Shown here: piece after piece, positions 31,425 through 42,367 of the stretch
Numbering within the stretch: position 1 is the stretch's first letter
Layout of the letters: each line of letters opens with the position of its first letter
Origin: Zygnema cylindricum
Taxonomy: Eukaryota > Streptophyta > Zygnematophyceae > Zygnematales > Zygnemataceae
Direction: 5' to 3'
DNA length: 64,000 nucleotides
Assembly (NCBI GenBank): GCA_037447655.1
Contig: JBBHKE010000159.1
Coordinates: forward strand, 126,402-190,401
Notes under the pieces: model-generated
Seen by the model: the letters and a program-made list of their open reading frames with translations, nothing else
What the model was told of the DNA's origin: nothing
Database searches by the model: none
Translations under genes and position numbers: made by a program

Positions 31425-32460
31425 AAACTATGTGTCCTCCATTGGACTACAGAGTACGAAAGCCTCTAGATAGTTATTAACTAACCCATTTTCAATGGCA
31501 TCCACTACAACCCAAGAAGACAAGCAGACAATCTGACTGCACCCTTGTGCAGCGTAGACTCCCCTCAATCCGTAGGAAAAAGAATTTATGAAAACGCCCA
31601 ACCAGGCGATAAGTTATAAGCTGACAAAAATGCCAATTTATACAGCCTCTCAAAGAGAGAGAAGACCATTTACAAGATTTTTCTAAGTCATAGCTCCCTC
31701 TCACAACCCCTATCTACTAACTGTACAAACGATTATGAATAATGTACAGTACATAAAAGTACTACTGCCGATGTGCTTTTTGTACGACCTTTGTACGACA
31801 AGGCCATTAAGCGGATGCGTGTCCATTTTCCACTCGTCCGTACGTTCCTCGAAATTCCCGTGACCGAATGTTATCTCTCCACATGGCGCCAGGTCATGCC
31901 ACGTCACTCATTGCCAAAGTGACCATTCTGGGATTCCGGTGATGATGTGCGCCATTGGATTTGACTTGAAATGTAATCTCAGCAGTTATAAATACTTGCG
32001 CAATATTTGTTTCGCTGTCGAAACAAAATGCGCGTTATCCGTTTCAAAGTAGTATCGTACTTCGTACTTTATAAAACTGTATCTATGCATGCCGTATAGA
32101 GTTTCAGTTAAATGAATTTGTTCTCTCCTAAATACATATATTTTTATCACATAGAATAGCATTTAGCAATGGTTCTAGTTTAATAGGATAAAGCAAACCG
32201 CTATCGGCCAACTTGATGAACGGTAGGTACAAGGATCGAATCCCGGATCCGTCAGGTATATTTTTAGTAACCTACTAAAAATAATTGCCTGTTGAACTAA
32301 GGCAGCCATGGATCAACCACCCTCTCTACCCTTCAGTGACTACAACAAGTATGGGGGCTAGAGAGAGGAGGTGGAGGCAGGCTGTCCGTACTTTTCTTTT
32401 CCTTTTATACTAACATATTTAAACCTAGAAAATACTCTAGAAATCTATTAATTTCAACAC
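31425..32460 (-). repeat. LTR shared between elements K (3') and J (5')
   Basis: Plus strand CTATGTGTCCTCCATTGG to ATTAATTTCAACA, about 1036 bp. On the minus strand RNase H of K and a polypurine tract precede it and a Gag fragment (J) follows it. It therefore serves as 3' LTR for K and 5' LTR for J, as expected after LTR-LTR recombination. Confidence 0.72.
32172..32268 (+). other. tRNA-like unit antisense in LTR J/K
   Basis: TTAATAGGATAAAGC A-box-like; B box GGATCGAATCC (32232-32242); GGATCCGTCAGG then TTTTT (about 32261-32265). Confidence 0.62.
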
Positions 32461-33285
32461 TCTTTTTATTTTCTAGTCTAATTTTACCTTCAGTTTTAGT
32501 CCACATATTTCTCTACAATATTTCAATTTAGAAGAGGGCACTGGTTTTGTCATCCTATCAGCCACCATTTCCTCATCAGATCTATATACAAGATTCACAA
32601 TCTTATTCTCAACTTTTTCCCTCACAAAACTCAATCTTATGTCCATATGCTTAGCGTTAAAATGATGTTTTAGATTAGCTGCAATTGCAATGGCAGCTTG
32701 ATTATCAGAAAACACTTCATGCACTCTCTCTTTCATATACCCGAGTTCTTCTAGCAAGGATTTGACCCACATCAACTCTTTTACAGCAAAACAAGAGGCC
32801 ATGTACTCAGCCTCCATAGTAGACTGAGCAACCACTTTTTGTTGCTTACTACTCCAACAACATGCACCTTCCCGAACATACAAAATATACCCAGAAGTGC
32901 ATCTTCTCATAGGTGCGTCCCCATAGCTGGCATCACTCCAAGTAGTGATGTCAGTGTGCTTCCCTCCCAAAGAGAACCATAACTCTCTAGTTCCCACCAG
33001 ATATCTCATTACTCTCTTGGCTGCCTCCCAGTCTCTCTTCCTAGGATCATTAAGACTCCTACTGAGTATTCCAACTGCTGCCACTATGTTCGGCCTTGTA
33101 CAGTTCATAAAGTAGATTAAAATTCCTACGGCCTGTCTATAAGGGATAGACTTTGTAAACTCTCCCTCCTCTGGACTCATCTCATCATCTAAGATCATCA
33201 CTCCTTCTACACTCCCATCACCTACTTTTTTCAAGTCCATGGGAGTGGTACAACTATTAGCATTTTCCATCAAGAATTTTGTCAT
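32461..33285 (-). pseudogene. Element K RT C-terminus and RNase H (copia)
   Basis: One uninterrupted minus-strand frame of 270 residues: CTTPMDLKKVGDGSVEGV, IPYRQAVGILIYFMNCTRPN, VAAVGILSRSLNDPRKRDWE. RNase H: TWSDASYGD, VLYVREGACCWSSK-like, QSTMEAEYMASCFAVKELMW, DNQAAIAIAANLKHHF. It ends LKYCREICGLKLKVKLD near the polypurine tract. The D, E, D residues of RNase H appear intact. Cut at 33285. Apart from truncation it is the least decayed copy of the A/C/D family here. Confidence 0.85.
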
Positions 33286-33950
33286 ACCGCATCTCGTCGG
33301 CCGTTTTAGTTGTTTATATTTAGGTGTTAGGACGGGCAGCCGCTACACTAATTTGTATTTGGGTGTTATTTGGGTTTCGCAGAACTGTACGACGTGTACC
33401 GTACAACCTACATTTTCCGTAAATTCCGGGATGACGATTTGGACCGTACCCGCGATCCTACCGTACGATGTATATTTTCCGCGATTTCCGTCGACGCTGG
33501 ATTTGAGTATTTCGCGTCGACCGTAGGACTTACGTTGACCGCAATTCTCGCGGCCACAAATTGGACCGTACTTGCTGTCTTGCCGTACCTTTTTTAATTT
33601 TTCGGATTTTCCGCCGAGGACTCATATTCGAATTCACGTCGGTGCAAATAATCTTTACGTGCCACCTCTATCGCCCGCGATTTTGGCCGACGGCTACTTT
33701 GGTGATTTCACGTAAACCGTACGATTTACCTTTTTCGGAATTTTCGCGACTACAAATAGGATCGTACCTTAGGTCCTACCGTACCTACTTTCATTTCCCG
33801 AAATCTCGGCCGACGACAATTTGGAATCATTTGGCGCGAGGGAGCATCTCGACCGTCGACGCAAAGTATACGATTTTCGTAATTTCTCATCTGGACCGTT
33901 GACGCGTGTGACAGACAAAGCGACTGTCAGTTCTGACGAAGTGACGTGAT
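33286..33950. repeat. Diverged tandem repeat region (CCGTAC / TTTTCCG units)
   Basis: At least five diverged copies of a unit with the order CTACCGTACGAT, TTTTCCGCGATTT, GACGACAATTTGGACCGTAC lie at about 33395, 33460, 33515, 33714 and 33775. The spacing is irregular (about 60-200 bp). No coding capacity beyond chance frames. It is not seen elsewhere in the window, although CGTAC words are common in the LTRs. Confidence 0.55.
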
Positions 33951-35246
33951 TGGACATTTAAAGGTCGTGAACCATTTGGAGGTTCACGCATTCACATGTA
34001 GATAGGAAGGGTTTTAATCCGTAGGTTTTAGATTGTGTAACGTTGGGCATAGGATTTCGGCCTCCTATTGGCTGAATCCAAACTAGACGCAAATACTTAC
34101 ATAGCACGCTATACTCTGATTGGCCTATTTTCGCTAGGCGTAGTTTTTGTTACTTAGTTCTTTTCGGATCATTTCCTGTACACAATTTTCAAGTGCAGGA
34201 ATTATTCATTTTATTTATTTTCAGTATTGAGGATTTTCTGAAGCCAACTTTTTATTTGTAAAATTGTCCGGACAGCTTAGAGGTGATTTTCTGCCTTTGC
34301 GTGAAGCGTCTAGTTTTCCATTACATTATCAATATCTTGTAAAGCCTTACATATTAATCTATACGGCTTCGGCCAAGACCTACACGGTTTCCCTTCACTT
34401 TTCTCGTTCTTTTGAGTGGATTTCGACCGCGATCTCACAACACAAACTTCTTTCCCCGGCTGTGGCTGAAGTTTAATCAGTGTGGAAGTTGCATGTTGGG
34501 ATTATTGAATTGTTGTTTTATTTCTTGAGATTGTGTATTTATTTCTATTTGGCTTTTGCGCATCTTTTGAGTTTGGTTATCTCAAACCTCATAAGTGTTC
34601 GGCATATTGTCATTTTCAGTTTTTATTTATCTTTCGCGGTTGTTTATGTTTAGATTCATTTTATTTAAGTATAAATTCAGATTATTCTCGATAAAGATAA
34701 CTCTTGCAAGGAAAATAAATAGACCGTGGGGCCTAGTGGTCATCCATCGACTTAGTATTCCTGCACTTAAAAATTGTTTCATTTTCTTTTCTCGCTTGTT
34801 TGTTTTTATTTCATTTTCGATTTTCTTTTTATTTAGAGAAAAAAAAAACAAAAATATTAAAAAAATATATATATATATATATATATATTTCAAATATATA
34901 TATTTATAGATACATTTCTACAAATATCTATAAATAACTTTACATTTATAAATTTGTTAGTTGACATCTTATCTTATTGGCCAATTTTCGGCCAACGATA
35001 TACTACACTAACTTATATATTTGGTTTTTGTTTTCCCCATTTTCTTTGTTATATATCTTGAGCATTTTTTGCTCACACTGAGACATACTTCACTAAGGAG
35101 TGGAGTTAGTGGAGCGGATCCGTTCTTGGGAGCTCTGCAAAACTTCCGTTGTAGCGAAATACCGCAGTTCACCCTTGGCAATCACTAGATTGCTAAGAGT
35201 GTTATGTAAGTATCATGATGCCTTGCGGGTACAGGCGCGTGTTAAG
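33951..35246. other. Non-coding stretch of unknown origin
   Basis: No gene or known element recognised. It includes CTATTGGCTGAA / CTGATTGGCC / TTATTGGCCAA (CCAAT-like words), an A-run and (TA)n track at 34845-34915, and an imperfect hairpin CTTGGCAATC ACTA GATTGCTAAG (35174-35197). It could be an LTR or 5' leader of an unrecognised family ending at the LTR that starts at 35247. Confidence 0.4.
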
Positions 35247-36435
35247 TGAAACTCTGAGACCTCCATTGGCCCTCAGAGTATGCAAATCCAAAAGAAGCTA
35301 ATCTAGATAGTGCCGACTCCAAGTTGATATAAACCCAAGTGACTGACCCCTTGACAGTCAGAACCCCAATATAGATTCACCCCTGTGAAACAACAATTTG
35401 TGTGTGCTCAGTTCTACCACAGAATGCAAAGTTAGAATATGAGATTTGGACACATTCACCCATTTTGACTCTACCTTAGAAATGCAGCCACTCTGGCAGA
35501 CAAAAAATTTGATGGACTACACCCTTGTATAGCCTGGACTCCCTCGAGTCCACAGCAAAAAGAATCAGTGAAAATGGTTAAGTAAATTGATAGTTATGGC
35601 TGCCCAAAGTTAGCCATTTATACAAGGTGCTCTCTATGAGAGAGGGTCTTATCTGCCAAATTTTTCTAAGTCCTATCTCCCTCTAAAACTCTATCTACTG
35701 AAGTACGGCACCAATTAAAATACTGTGTCGTAGAGAAAAGTATAGGTGCCGGTGTACTTTCTGTACAGCCATAGTACGACATGGCCAAAATGTTGACACA
35801 TGTCATATCTGGATTGGTTTCCGTAATCCCCGGAGTTGCCACAATCCAATGTAGATTTTCCACGTGTCACTTGATGTGGCGGTGATCGCAAACCGCCAAA
35901 ATCCTACTCCGCGATCTCGGCATCCTTCGCGGCCGTCCGATCGAAACTGGATTTCAATCGTGGCCGTCATAAATACTTGCGCGGTATTCTTTCCGACGTC
36001 AAACAAAATGCGCGGTATTTATTTCGTAGCTGTACCGTACGTCGTACTTTACACAATTGTTTCTATACACTATGTATATAGTTCCCGTTAAATGAATTAG
36101 TCAAATTGTTATTATTTATATAACAATCATAAACAATATATTCTATCCCATAACCTAGACTATTAGGATAAGGTTATCGGTTACTGCGGGTTTGATGCAG
36201 GTAGGTACCAGGATCAAATCCTGGCTCCGTGAAACCACCTTTTAGAAAACTCAATGAAACAACTACCTGTCTCTCTCTAGACAACACACGCAGCCATGGC
36301 TAACTCCTCCTCCAGTCTTCAGTGAGTGCGACAAGTGTGGGGACTTGAGTGAGGAGTTAGAGGCAGGCTGTCAATATCTACTATTTGCTTTTTATTTTGC
36401 AATCTCTAGACCTAGAAAATACTTAAATTCCAACA
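35247..36435 (-). repeat. LTR L (B-type, minus)
   Basis: Plus strand TGAAACTCTGAGACC to AAATTCCAACA, 1189 bp, very similar to the LTRs of B. The flanks TTAAG (left) and TGAAG (right) differ by one base: an imperfect target duplication or a coincidence. Confidence 0.82.
36155..36243 (+). other. tRNA-like unit antisense in LTR L
   Basis: CTATTAGGATAAGGTTA A-box-like; perfect T-arm CCAGG ATCAAAT CCTGG (36208-36224); CTCCGTGAAACCACC then TTTT (36240-36243). Confidence 0.65.
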
Positions 36436-36489
36436 TGAAGTAGGGCACCAATCAAAATACTGTGTTGTACAGTAAAGTACAGGTGCCGG

Positions 36490-37451
36490 TGTTGTTTTGA
36501 AAAGTCAGTTTCGTGCGTAACTGCTAATTAGATTTAATATGGAGGTTTGAATAGATTCATGGATTGGGGGAGCGAACGGATTGATAATTAAAGTTACGTA
36601 AAAGACTCATTGAGTGGTGTGAACAAGCAATGACAAATGGACGGCGGATCGCGAAGCGATCCGATGTAAAATAAACGGAATGTTGAAATAGGCGCCGCCG
36701 GTACGGAGCAGCTGCGACGCAGTTAAGTCAACGCAGTTGCGGCTATTTTTATGATCCGTACGGAAAGCGCAGCCAGCGCAGCTAGCGCAACTATGGATAA
36801 TATGAATAGGATAGATTTCAAGTAATGATGATTAAAGAATAGTGGTAGCTTAGTGGTTGCTTAGTGGTAGCTTAGTTTCTGACATACGAAGAGTACGGTG
36901 TAAATATTATGTACAACAGAGGTTTGTCCATTTGACTAGTTAGGTTATTAGAGTAGATACAGTACGGCTGGTATGCCTCCGTACTCTGAGTATAACTTGC
37001 AGGACTTAGATTATTTTACGGATCGCAGTCAAGTTAATCAAAGTAATGGCAAACTGTTTTCTGCATCTTTGACCTGTTGGTGTGATCACTCTGATTGGTG
37101 CTTTCATGTGTAATTTTGTGGAGTCATTTTATGGTATATCATCTATATTTGTGTGAAGTTTCATTGTATTCCAGTATCTCTGTAAGATTCTGTGAACAGT
37201 CTAAGTGGTTAGTTTGTGAAGTTGTCAGCTATTTTCGGGAAACTCTGGAGCCCATATCTTCTAGATGCCTTGGTTGATTTGGCTGTAACTTTAGGAGTTT
37301 ACAGTGTATATGATATACTGCACATTGGTGCAGTTTGCGATCTTTTTTTTAGGTGTGGAGTAATCTGTGTCGTCTGAAACACAGCTGTTTTTGAGGTAGT
37401 ATGTGGGTGTTTTCGTGAGTTATCCATGGCTGAAATAGGCTATGGACAACA
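36490..37451 (+). repeat. Solo LTR M with target duplication GCCGG
   Basis: TGTTGTTTTGAAAAG to TATGGACAACA, 962 bp, flanked by GCCGG at 36485-36489 and 37452-37456. The first 190 bp match solo LTR O (58430-59741), including the hairpin CGGATCGC GAA GCGATCCG (36645-36663). The rest has the CAGCTGCG words and AGTGGTAGCTTAGTGG repeats typical of E-type LTRs. Confidence 0.88.
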
Positions 37452-37860
37452 GCCGGTGTACTTTCTATACGGCCATTGTACAACTTGGCAAAATTGTCGA
37501 CACGTGTCATAGCCGGATTTGTTCCAGCAATCTCCGGAGTCGCCGCAATCCAACATTGTCGCGCCACGTGTCACATGAAGTGGCGATGGCTGAAAAATGC
37601 CAAAAGTACATGTTCCGTGATCGCGGCACCTATCACGGCCGTCCGATCAAAACCGGCTATAATCTTAGCCGCTAAAATTCGACGCGCGCTATTTGTTTCG
37701 CTATCGAAACAAATGCGCGGTATCCGTTTCGTACCCGTACCGTACTCCGTACTAAATTAAACGGTATCTATGTACTAAGAATCTATTTCCCGTTAAACGA
37801 TTTAATCTACGTGTAACAATTTATATAGTAATCAAACCCAATGTAATGTAACACTAGTTC

Positions 37861-37947
37861 TAGACTTAACGGTTAAAGGTAACGGCTACGCCGACTTGGC
37901 GGACGGCAGGTTCCAGGTTCAATTCCTGGGTCCGTCAAGTACATTTT
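37861..37947 (+). other. tRNA-like unit antisense in the split B-type LTR
   Basis: GACTTAACGGTTAAAGG A-box-like (compare TGGTTAAGG of class II tRNAs). Perfect T-arm CCAGG TTCAATT CCTGG with B box GGTTCAATTCC (37916-37926). GGTCCGTCAAG then TTTT (37944-37947). About 48 bases between the start of the A-box-like motif and the B box suit a tRNA with a long variable arm. Confidence 0.68.
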
Positions 37948-37984
37948 GGTAAATCTACCTAATTCACTTCCTGTCTTCTCTAGA

Positions 37985-38363
37985 CGTACGGAACTCAATT
38001 TTGATTGGTTCCGTACATCAGTAGATAGAGTCTGTGAGAGAGATAGGACTTAGAAAAATTAGAAGATAGGACCCTCTCTCCCAGAGAGCTTCTGTACAAA
38101 AGGTCAACTTTGACCCTCGATAACTTACTGCTCAGGGGAGCAAATTCAGAGATTCTTTTTGGTACTGACTCAGGGGAGTCTTGCCTTCACAGGGGTGCAG
38201 GTTGTCAGGGCTTTTGTTTGCCAGGGTGGCAGTTAGTTTTGCTTAACACAAAGGGGTCAGGATTATCCTAGAGGCTTCTTGGAAGCTGTCCACTCTGAGG
38301 ACTTATGGAGGTCTCAGAGTTACAGGTTATGGGCCCACCCTCTAGGGTACCAATCTTTAATGG
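37985..38363 (+). repeat. C-type LTR end with primer site and Gag start
   Basis: LTR 3' third (37985-38324, ending GAGTTACA), primer-binding site GGTTATGGGCCCACC (38325-38339), then about 24 bp of Gag (LGYQSLM-type, matching SRVPIFNG of relatives). Cut by the LTR remnant of Q at 38364. Only the 5' end of this element survives. Confidence 0.75.
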
Positions 38364-38543
38364 TATAGCAGCTGCTCTGTTGTATAGCAGCTGCTCTGCT
38401 GTATAGCAGCTGCGCTGCTGTATAGCAGCTGCGCTGCTCTGTTGTATAGCAGCTGCGCTGCTCTGTCTGTATAGCAGCTGCGTTGCTTTGTCTGTAAAGC
38501 AGCTGCGCTGCTCTGAGACTGAAAGCTTTCCAAAAAGACAACA
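38364..38543 (-). repeat. 3' LTR remnant of element Q (E-type)
   Basis: Consists mainly of TATAGCAGCTGCGCTGC units (38364-38510), then GAAAGCTTTCCAAAAAGACAACA. Only about the first 180 bp (element sense) of the LTR remain. A polypurine tract follows at 38544. Confidence 0.75.
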
Positions 38544-40223
38544 CTCCCCTAAAGCTTTAGACTCAGTATCCCGGCGCAGCTGCGGTGATAAACTAGCGCA
38601 GCATCGCAGTATAGCAATATAGCAATTAGCAAGTCACCCAGTCCCACTACCTCAAAATGGTGGAGTTATCGCTGAGTGTCAGTATAGCACTGCAGCAATT
38701 CTGCTATTCACTTAATCCCACTGCGTCCCAACAATACTTCAGCTTAGGAGCAGGAAGGGCTTTAGTGAGCATATCAACAATCATTTTTGCATCTGGTAAA
38801 TAACATAATTTAATCACTCTAGAGAACACCTTTTCTCTTACAAAGTGTAATCGTACATCCATGTACTTGCTTTTGAAGTGATGACTCGGGTTAGAAGCAA
38901 TGGCAATGGTAGCCTGGTTATCACACCAGATCACCTGTGGACCAACTTGCATGTATCCTAGTTTTTGTATTATGGATTTTACCCATAAGAGTTCTTTGAG
39001 GGCCGAACTTGCTGCCATATATTATGACTCCATTGTCGATTGTGCTGTAACCTTTTGAAGTTTGCTGCTCCTACAGCAAGTACCATTCCCAATTTGTAGA
39101 ACGAATCCCGTGGTGGATTTTCGGCTTGGCATGTCGCCATAGCTTGCATCACTCCATGTTTGCAGCTTGACTTCTCCTCCGCTTAGAGTGAGTTTGAGAT
39201 CTTTAGTTCCTGCCAAATATCTTAAGACTCTCCTTGCTGCATCAAGATCAGATTTTCTCGGATTTTCTAGACTCCTGCTCAGTACCCCGACTGTTGCAGC
39301 AATGTCAGGACGGGTACAGTTCATGAAATATATTAAGCTTCCCACTATCTGTCTATAAGGTATTATTGTCATAGGATCATTCTCCTCGAGTCTAAATACT
39401 CGCTAACAATGACACCTGGTTCTGTCTCTTCTCCCTCTAACTTTTGCAGAAACTCCATTGGAGTTAGACATCCTTTTGCCCCCCCATTCCGTACTCATCC
39501 AACATGTTTCCAATAGCCTCTTTTTGAGTCAATTTTATTATTTTCCTATTTCTGTCCCTCTCTACCTGGATACCCAAAGTATATTTTGCCTCACCTAGGT
39601 CTTTCATCTCGAACTGTGAGTTTAGAGCGGTTTTGATTTTGTTAATTTCAGCCATTGAATAGCTAATTAATAGCAAATCATCTACATATACTGCTATATA
39701 CACAATCCCATTTTCACCCTTTAAAACGTAGACAGAGTGATCAGAACTTATCTTTTGAAATCCTAGACTTGTCAAGAATTCATCAAGCTTTATTTTCCAC
39801 TGTCTGGGGGCCTGTTTTAGGCCGTACAAAGATTTTAGCAACTTGCATACTAAGTGCTCTTTTCCTGGTTCCACATACTTTTCAGGCTGTTGCATGTAAA
39901 TGGTCTCTTCTAGTTCTCAATGCAAAAAGGTTGTCTTTACATCCATCTGATGTATTTCCATATCTTATATAGCAGCTAGAGACAGCAAAATCCTAACTGT
40001 TGGAAATCTTACAATCGGAGAAAATGTTTCTTCAAAATCGATTCATTCCTTTTGATTCTACCCCTTCGCCACAAGTCTGGCCTTATAGCGTTCAATGGTG
40101 TTATCAGGATTTAACTTCACCTTGAATACCCATTTGCTGCCGATGGCTTTTCGGTCTGGAGGAAGGTCGACAAGCTCCCATGTTTGAGCCTCCATGATCG
40201 ACTTCATTTCGTCGTTTGCCGCC
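38544..40223 (-). pseudogene. Element Q reverse transcriptase and RNase H
   Basis: Minus strand: WVFKVKLNPDNTIERYKARL, MQQPEKYVEPGKEHLVCKLL, KSLYGLKQAPRQW, YVDDLLLISYS (about 39660-39695), LGEAKYTLGIQVERD (39464-39895). Then RPDIAATVGVLSRSLENP, SDASYGD, DNQATIAIASNPSHHF and LPDAKMIVDMLTKALPAPKL (38704-39372). In-frame stops at about 39019 and in the 39896-40100 stretch, plus a frameshift near 39400-39470, disable it. The active-site YVDD is intact. Confidence 0.83.
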
Positions 40224-41270
40224 TCAATTTAGTGATTTCGCTCTGGCGATGAGAAGGCCTCTTGGATGGTCAAGGGCTCTTCGAGACTGCCGAGTAGGCA
40301 AAGTGAGAGCTTGCTTGCAGGCGGCTGCTTGATCTTCTTCCCCCGAAAATTTTGAGGCTGAGATCGTCGGATGCCGCGCATTGCGCTGATTGGGCTGGTT
40401 GCGATCCGTGTGTATTGACTGCTCTGGGTCCATCTGGACCCGAAGTTGGTGAGGAATTTGGAGAGAGGCTGACTCAGGAGTCATTACCGTAGTTTGTGGA
40501 ATCTGCGGGACAATTTCCTGTATGCAATCTAAGATGACATACTCTTGTACTTTTTGTTGCTTTTGCTTCTCTGTCATTTGAAATAAATCTATGGAGTCTA
40601 GTTCATCTTTAACAATGATGTTTCTAGCTACAACGATTTTCTGCCTTTCAAACACAAAGACTATAACCTTTTGAGTGATCATCATATCCTAACAGAATAC
40701 ACGGTAATCCCTTCGGTTCCATTTTCCATCTATCTTTAGACGTATCCAATATAAAGCATTGACTACCAAAGACCTTGAAATGGCTAACATCTGGTTTGGT
40801 ACCTGTCCAGATTTCGTAAGGAGTTGTTTCTACCGATCTTGATCCTATCCTATTTTTAATATAAACTGCACAATTTAGAGCCTCAGCCCAGAATTTCGGA
40901 TCCACATTTTTATCTGCGAGCATAGACCTAGAGCTTTCCGTGAGAGTTCTATTCAGTCTTTCCGACACCCCATTTTGTTCCGGTGAATATGGAACAGTCA
41001 ATAGATGACTAATGCCTTCCTCGAGTAAAAAGGTTTCAAATTCTTTCGATGTATATTCACCACCATTGTCCGATCTGAGCTCTAAAATAGATGAATTATG
41101 AAGTTTTTTAGCCCATGCTTTATAGTGTTTGAAGTGACCAAACACTTCACTCTTCTCCTTCGTAAAGTAAACTTTTGTAAACCTGGAGAAATCATATGTG
41201 AAGGTGACCATATATTTCATCCCTCCGGCAGATGGAACATTCGCCGGACCAAAGACATCCGAATGAATTT
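40224..41270 (-). pseudogene. Element Q integrase
   Basis: KYMVTFTYDFSRFTKVYFTK, SDNGGEYTSKEFETFL, QNGVSERLNRTLTESS, NRIGSRSVETTPYEIWTG and HFKVFGSQCFILDTSKDRW in one 190-residue frame (40648-41220). A one-base shift near 40665 leads to VFERQKIVVARNIIVKDELD and a Gln/Pro-rich linker. The D-D-E core is mostly readable, but TYDFSR replaces the usual TDDFSR, so one catalytic Asp is changed. Confidence 0.8.
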
Positions 41271-42367
41271 GTTGTAAAAGTTTCGTTGACCGATGCTCAG
41301 ACTCCTTAGGAAATGGAAATTGTAGAAGCTAATGGATTTATTAGTATTTTCTAGGTCTAAATAGAAATAGAAAGAAGCCGAGGCAGTCTATCTCTAACTT
41401 CTCTCTCCAACTCTCAAACTTGTCGCAGTCACTGAGAAGTTGGAGAGGAAGCTGAGCCATGGCTACCTTGGCTATCCTGAAGTTTACGGGAATTTAATAT
41501 TAGGGTTTATTTATTTAATTAAAAGTTATGCGCCGGCGGCAGGATTTGATCCCTGTACCTACCGGTCGGCAGATAGGAAATAGCCGGTAGCCTTAGCCGT
41601 TAGGTCAAGCTATAGTGTTAGGTACTATATAGTTTGATAATTATTTAAAGATGTATACGTACGATAAATTCATTTAACTGTTACGGATTACGGGATACAT
41701 AGATCCGGTACGGATGACGGTACGGATTACGAATCAATACCGCGCATTTGTTTCGGAAGTGAAATAAATACCGCGCATGTATTTATTACGGCTACGATTA
41801 AATCTGAATTTAATCGGACGGCCGGAATTAGCGCCGAGATCGCGGAGGAAGATTTTGGCGGTTTGTGGCCATCGCCACATCGGATGACGCGTGGCAAAAT
41901 TCCGTTGGATTGTAGAATCTCCGGAGATTATGGCACCGAATCCGGATTTGACATGTGTCGACATTTAGGCCATGTCGTACAATGTCCGTACTGAAAGTAC
42001 ACCGGCGGCTGTACTTTTGCGTACGGAACTCAATTTTGATTGGTTCCGTACATCAGTAGATAGAGTCTGTGAGAGAGATAGGACTTAGAAAAATTAGAAG
42101 ATAGGACCCTCTCTCCCAAAGAGCTTCTGTACAAAAGGTCAACTTTGACCCTCCATAACTTACTGCTCAGGGGAGCAAATTCAGAGATTCTTTTTGCTAC
42201 TGACTCAGGGGAGTCTTGCCTTCACAGGGGTGCAGGTTGTCAGGGCTTTTGTTTGCCAGGGTGGCAGTTAGTTTTGCTTAAACACAAAGGGGTCAGGATT
42301 ATCCTAGAGGCTTCTTGGAAGTTGTAAAAGTTTCGTTGACCGATGCTCAGACTCCTTAGGAAATGGC
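41271..42367 (+). repeat. Truncated C-type LTR flanked by a 46-bp duplication inside Q
   Basis: LTR sequence 41321-42320 (TGTAGAAGCTAATGG to GAGGCTTCTTGGAA) lacks the last 45 bp or so. GTTGTAAAAGTTTCGTTGAC and the following 26 bases occur at 41271-41316 and again at 42321-42366. These are the same piece of Q's GAG-pre-integrase coding sequence. A 46-bp duplication is far longer than the 5 bp made by the other insertions here. Confidence 0.82.
41521..41612 (-). other. tRNA-like unit antisense in the LTR inside Q
   Basis: Minus strand: ACCTAACGGCTAAGGC A-box-like; B box GGATCAAATCC (41542-41552 complement); CTGCCGCCGGCGCA, then a TTTT run (41521-41524). Confidence 0.58.

Larger units (their letters stand above)
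36436..37984 (-). repeat. B-type LTR fragment, split by solo LTR M
   Basis: 36436-36489 and 37457-37984 join to one LTR stretch (GTGCCGG / TGTACTTTC, intact in other B-type LTRs). It is truncated at both ends and holds a tRNA-like unit at 37861-37947. Confidence 0.78.

Noticed and set aside
34725-34765. A tRNA gene (GGGGCCTAGTGGTC looks like an A box)
   Set aside because: No B box, T-arm or acceptor pairing at the right distance.
34595-34909. 104-residue open frame
   Set aside because: Phe/Ile/Tyr/Lys-rich translation of A/T-rich DNA and a (TA)n run; a chance frame.
35174-35197. Hairpin CTTGGCAATC-ACTA-GATTGCTAAG as a terminator
   Set aside because: No T-run follows and bacterial-type terminators do not apply; kept only as a note in the stretch annotation.
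35242-36440. Target duplication for LTR L
   Set aside because: TTAAG and TGAAG differ at one of five bases, and the right copy is explained by the neighbouring LTR sequence CTACTGAAG.
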